Shown one piece after another: positions 62,482 to 64,000 of a stretch of 64,000 nt of DNA (positions are counted from its first letter, which is position 1; every line of letters starts with the position of its first letter). This DNA comes from Corynebacterium crudilactis (lineage in GTDB: Bacteria > Actinomycetota > Actinomycetes > Mycobacteriales > Mycobacteriaceae), in NCBI RefSeq assembly GCF_001643015.1, contig NZ_CP015622.1, forward strand, positions 1,625,358-1,689,357, given 5' to 3'. The notes under the pieces are model-generated. The model ran no database searches and had not been told where the DNA came from. It was given only the letters and a program-made list of their open reading frames with translations. The position numbers and the translations under genes were made by a program.

Positions 62482-64000
62482 TTATTTATCTGTTATGCCT
62501 AAACGTGCGCGTTCCTCATCAATAACACGTGCTGCTAATTGGGATTCGGTGATATCCACAGCATCGGGAATCTCTGCAGTTTCAGAAAGTCTTGCATAGA
62601 CATCAAAGATATGGGTCTTGCCTGCCAAGATTACCAGCATCCGTTCATCGGCAGTTTCATCACCGATAAGGCGATGGACTTGCACGGTGGCGGTTTGTCC
62701 CATGCGGTGCACTCGTGCGACAGCTTGTTGTTCGATGGTGGGCTTTACTTGGGGTTCACAAATAATACACAAAGATGCCGATTGAATATTCAGTCCAACT
62801 CCCCCGGCAGTAATTTGTGCGATGAGGGCGGAGCCAGGCTTCGATTGGGATAAGGCGTCGACAAGCTCTTGGCGCTTGGTGGCTGGCACCTCGCCGGAAA
62901 TGCGGCCGACCACCCGCTCGCCGAGGTGGTTTTCCAGCTCATCCAGCACGTCGAGGAAATAGGTAAAGATGAGCGCTTTGCGGCCATGTTCTTCCGCTTC
63001 ATCAAGAAGTTCGAGGATGCGTTGCATTTTTGCAGACGCGCGCCGGGGCGCTGGTGAGAGCATGGCAGAGCGGCGCATACCCATCCAACTCCCCTGCCGA
63101 ACTTGTTCATCATAGGCACTGCGGTCTTCTGCAGTGAGATCAATCCAATCAATGGAATCGGTACGCTCAGGAAGTTCGTCAAGCACATCAGCTTGATTTC
63201 TGCGCAAATACGCGGGCGCAATGCGTTCGCGGAAGTTCTCCGCCTGCATTTTAGCCATCCCGCGAGTAATCAGATCGGGCTGGATATAGCGCACCAAATT
63301 AACAAATTCCTCTACCTTGTTTTCCAGTGGCGTACCTGTCATCAACAAGGCGTAAGGCGCGGCATCAATGAGTCGGCGCAAGGCTTGAGTGCGTTTGGTC
63401 GCCGGGTTTTTAATCATGTGCGCTTCATCAGCAATCACCAAGCCTGGCGAGGGAATGTCCATAGCGCGAACGCCGTCGTAGGTGCAGACCGCAATGCCGT
63501 TGGTTTCTGACCACGCGTTGATCGCCTGTTGTTTGTTGTCTCCGTGGGCGATGAATACCGGGAGGTTGGTAAAGCGGGTGCATTCGCGTGTCCAGTTGAC
63601 GATGACGGAGGCGGGTACGACGACGAGGGTGCGGAAGTCTTTTTCCGTGGCGCTCAGGTGTGCTGCGGTGGAGATGGCTTGGACTGTTTTGCCGAGTCCC
63701 ATGTCATCGCCGAGAAGCACTTTCTTTTGAATGATGGCAAAACGTGCGCCGAAGGATTGGTATCCGCGGAGGTGCAGGTCGGTGATGTGAGTTTTGTTAA
63801 GGGTGAGTTCTCTAATTTTTTGGAGGGTAGTGGCGTCGAGGAGTTCATCGGCGCCCTCGATGTCTCTGCCCAGCAGTGTGGAGAGCAAGCCTTGGTAGTG
63901 CGCTGGGCGGGTGAGGTAGTCATCCCAGATGTCTGCGGGTGGGGTGGTGATTGTTTGTGGGTGGAAGAGGTTGGGGTTGGCATCTACCCACCGCAGATCA
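62482..64000 (-). CDS. SNF2-family DEAH helicase/ATPase, N-terminus cut by window edge
   Basis: The frame is open from the window edge to the stop at 62482, about 506 codons. Walker A GDDMGLGKTVQ, DEAH in IADEAHMIKN, LLMTGTPLENKVEE, and helicase motifs V-VI (GGVGLNIQSASLCII and QQAVARVHRMGQT) are in the SNF2 order. Such proteins remodel or translocate on duplex DNA; substrate is unknown. A 12-mer copy lies at 62855. There is no sign of an adjacent restriction or defence partner within the window. Confidence 0.9.
   Translation of the reverse strand, partial: DLRWVDANPNLFHPQTITTPPADIWDDYLTRPAHYQGLLSTLLGRDIEGADELLDATTLQKIRELTLNKTHITDLHLRGYQSFGARFAIIQKKVLLGDDMGLGKTVQAISTAAHLSATEKDFRTLVVVPASVIVNWTRECTRFTNLPVFIAHGDNKQQAINAWSETNGIAVCTYDGVRAMDIPSPGLVIADEAHMIKNPATKRTQALRRLIDAAPYALLMTGTPLENKVEEFVNLVRYIQPDLITRGMAKMQAENFRERIAPAYLRRNQADVLDELPERTDSIDWIDLTAEDRSAYDEQVRQGSWMGMRRSAMLSPAPRRASAKMQRILELLDEAEEHGRKALIFTYFLDVLDELENHLGERVVGRISGEVPATKRQELVDALSQSKPGSALIAQITAGGVGLNIQSASLCIICEPQVKPTIEQQAVARVHRMGQTATVQVHRLIGDETADERMLVILAGKTHIFDVYARLSETAEIPDAVDITESQLAARVIDEERARLGITDK

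Overview
The window is a stretch of actinobacterial chromosome from the Corynebacterium glutamicum group. The protein sequences (Ppc, AroB, AroK, AroC, AlaS) and the gene order gapA-pgk-tpiA-ppc, ribD-ribE-ribAB-ribH, pyrR-pyrB-pyrC-carA-carB-pyrF-mihF-gmk-rpoZ-coaBC-metK-priA, and aroC-aroK-aroB-pepQ-efp-nusB agree closely with what I remember of C. glutamicum. There are enough residue differences in Ppc, AroB and AroK that I read it as a sister species or divergent strain. Nearly all genes lie on the minus strand, so the text runs against the direction of most transcription.

Layout. 1-6.4 kb: lower glycolysis and PEP carboxylase, with terminators between genes and a long gapA upstream region carrying two RamA-like palindromes. 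6.4-11.6 kb: whiA-yvcK-rapZ-uvrC. 11.6-24.7 kb: a small membrane protein, the riboflavin genes, rpe, rsmB-fmt-def-priA, metK (McbR operator in its promoter), coaBC and rpoZ. 24.7-34.3 kb: gmk-mihF and the pyrimidine operon, which begins with pyrR and a candidate PyrR-binding hairpin. 34.4-37.0 kb: a plus-strand group (SRPBCC/epimerase fusion and two YbjN proteins), followed by a structured repeat. 37.4-39.9 kb: nusB-efp-pepQ. 40.2-41.7 kb: an IS3-type element between pepQ and aroB. 41.9-44.9 kb: aroB-aroK-aroC. 44.9-47.7 kb: accessory DNA with a decayed Abi_2/HEPN gene, several hairpins and an orphan prepilin peptidase. 47.7-50.9 kb: an ArsR regulator divergent from a FecCD-type metal/siderophore/cobalamin ABC importer. 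50.9-64 kb: aroE-mltG-ruvX-alaS-rarA, an APH-fold protein, aspS, a zinc metallopeptidase and a truncated SNF2 helicase.

Functionally the window is mostly core metabolism and information processing: central carbon flux to PEP and oxaloacetate, the shikimate genes that use PEP, UMP synthesis, riboflavin, SAM and CoA synthesis, and translation factors and synthetases.

The most striking unexplained signal is a dispersed 12-mer, GCGTCGANAAGC. I find 16 exact copies by eye, on both strands, in coding and non-coding DNA, where chance predicts well under one. A second is a palindromic array of eight CGACTTC units, four direct then four inverted, each set on an exact 14-bp period, between two convergent genes.
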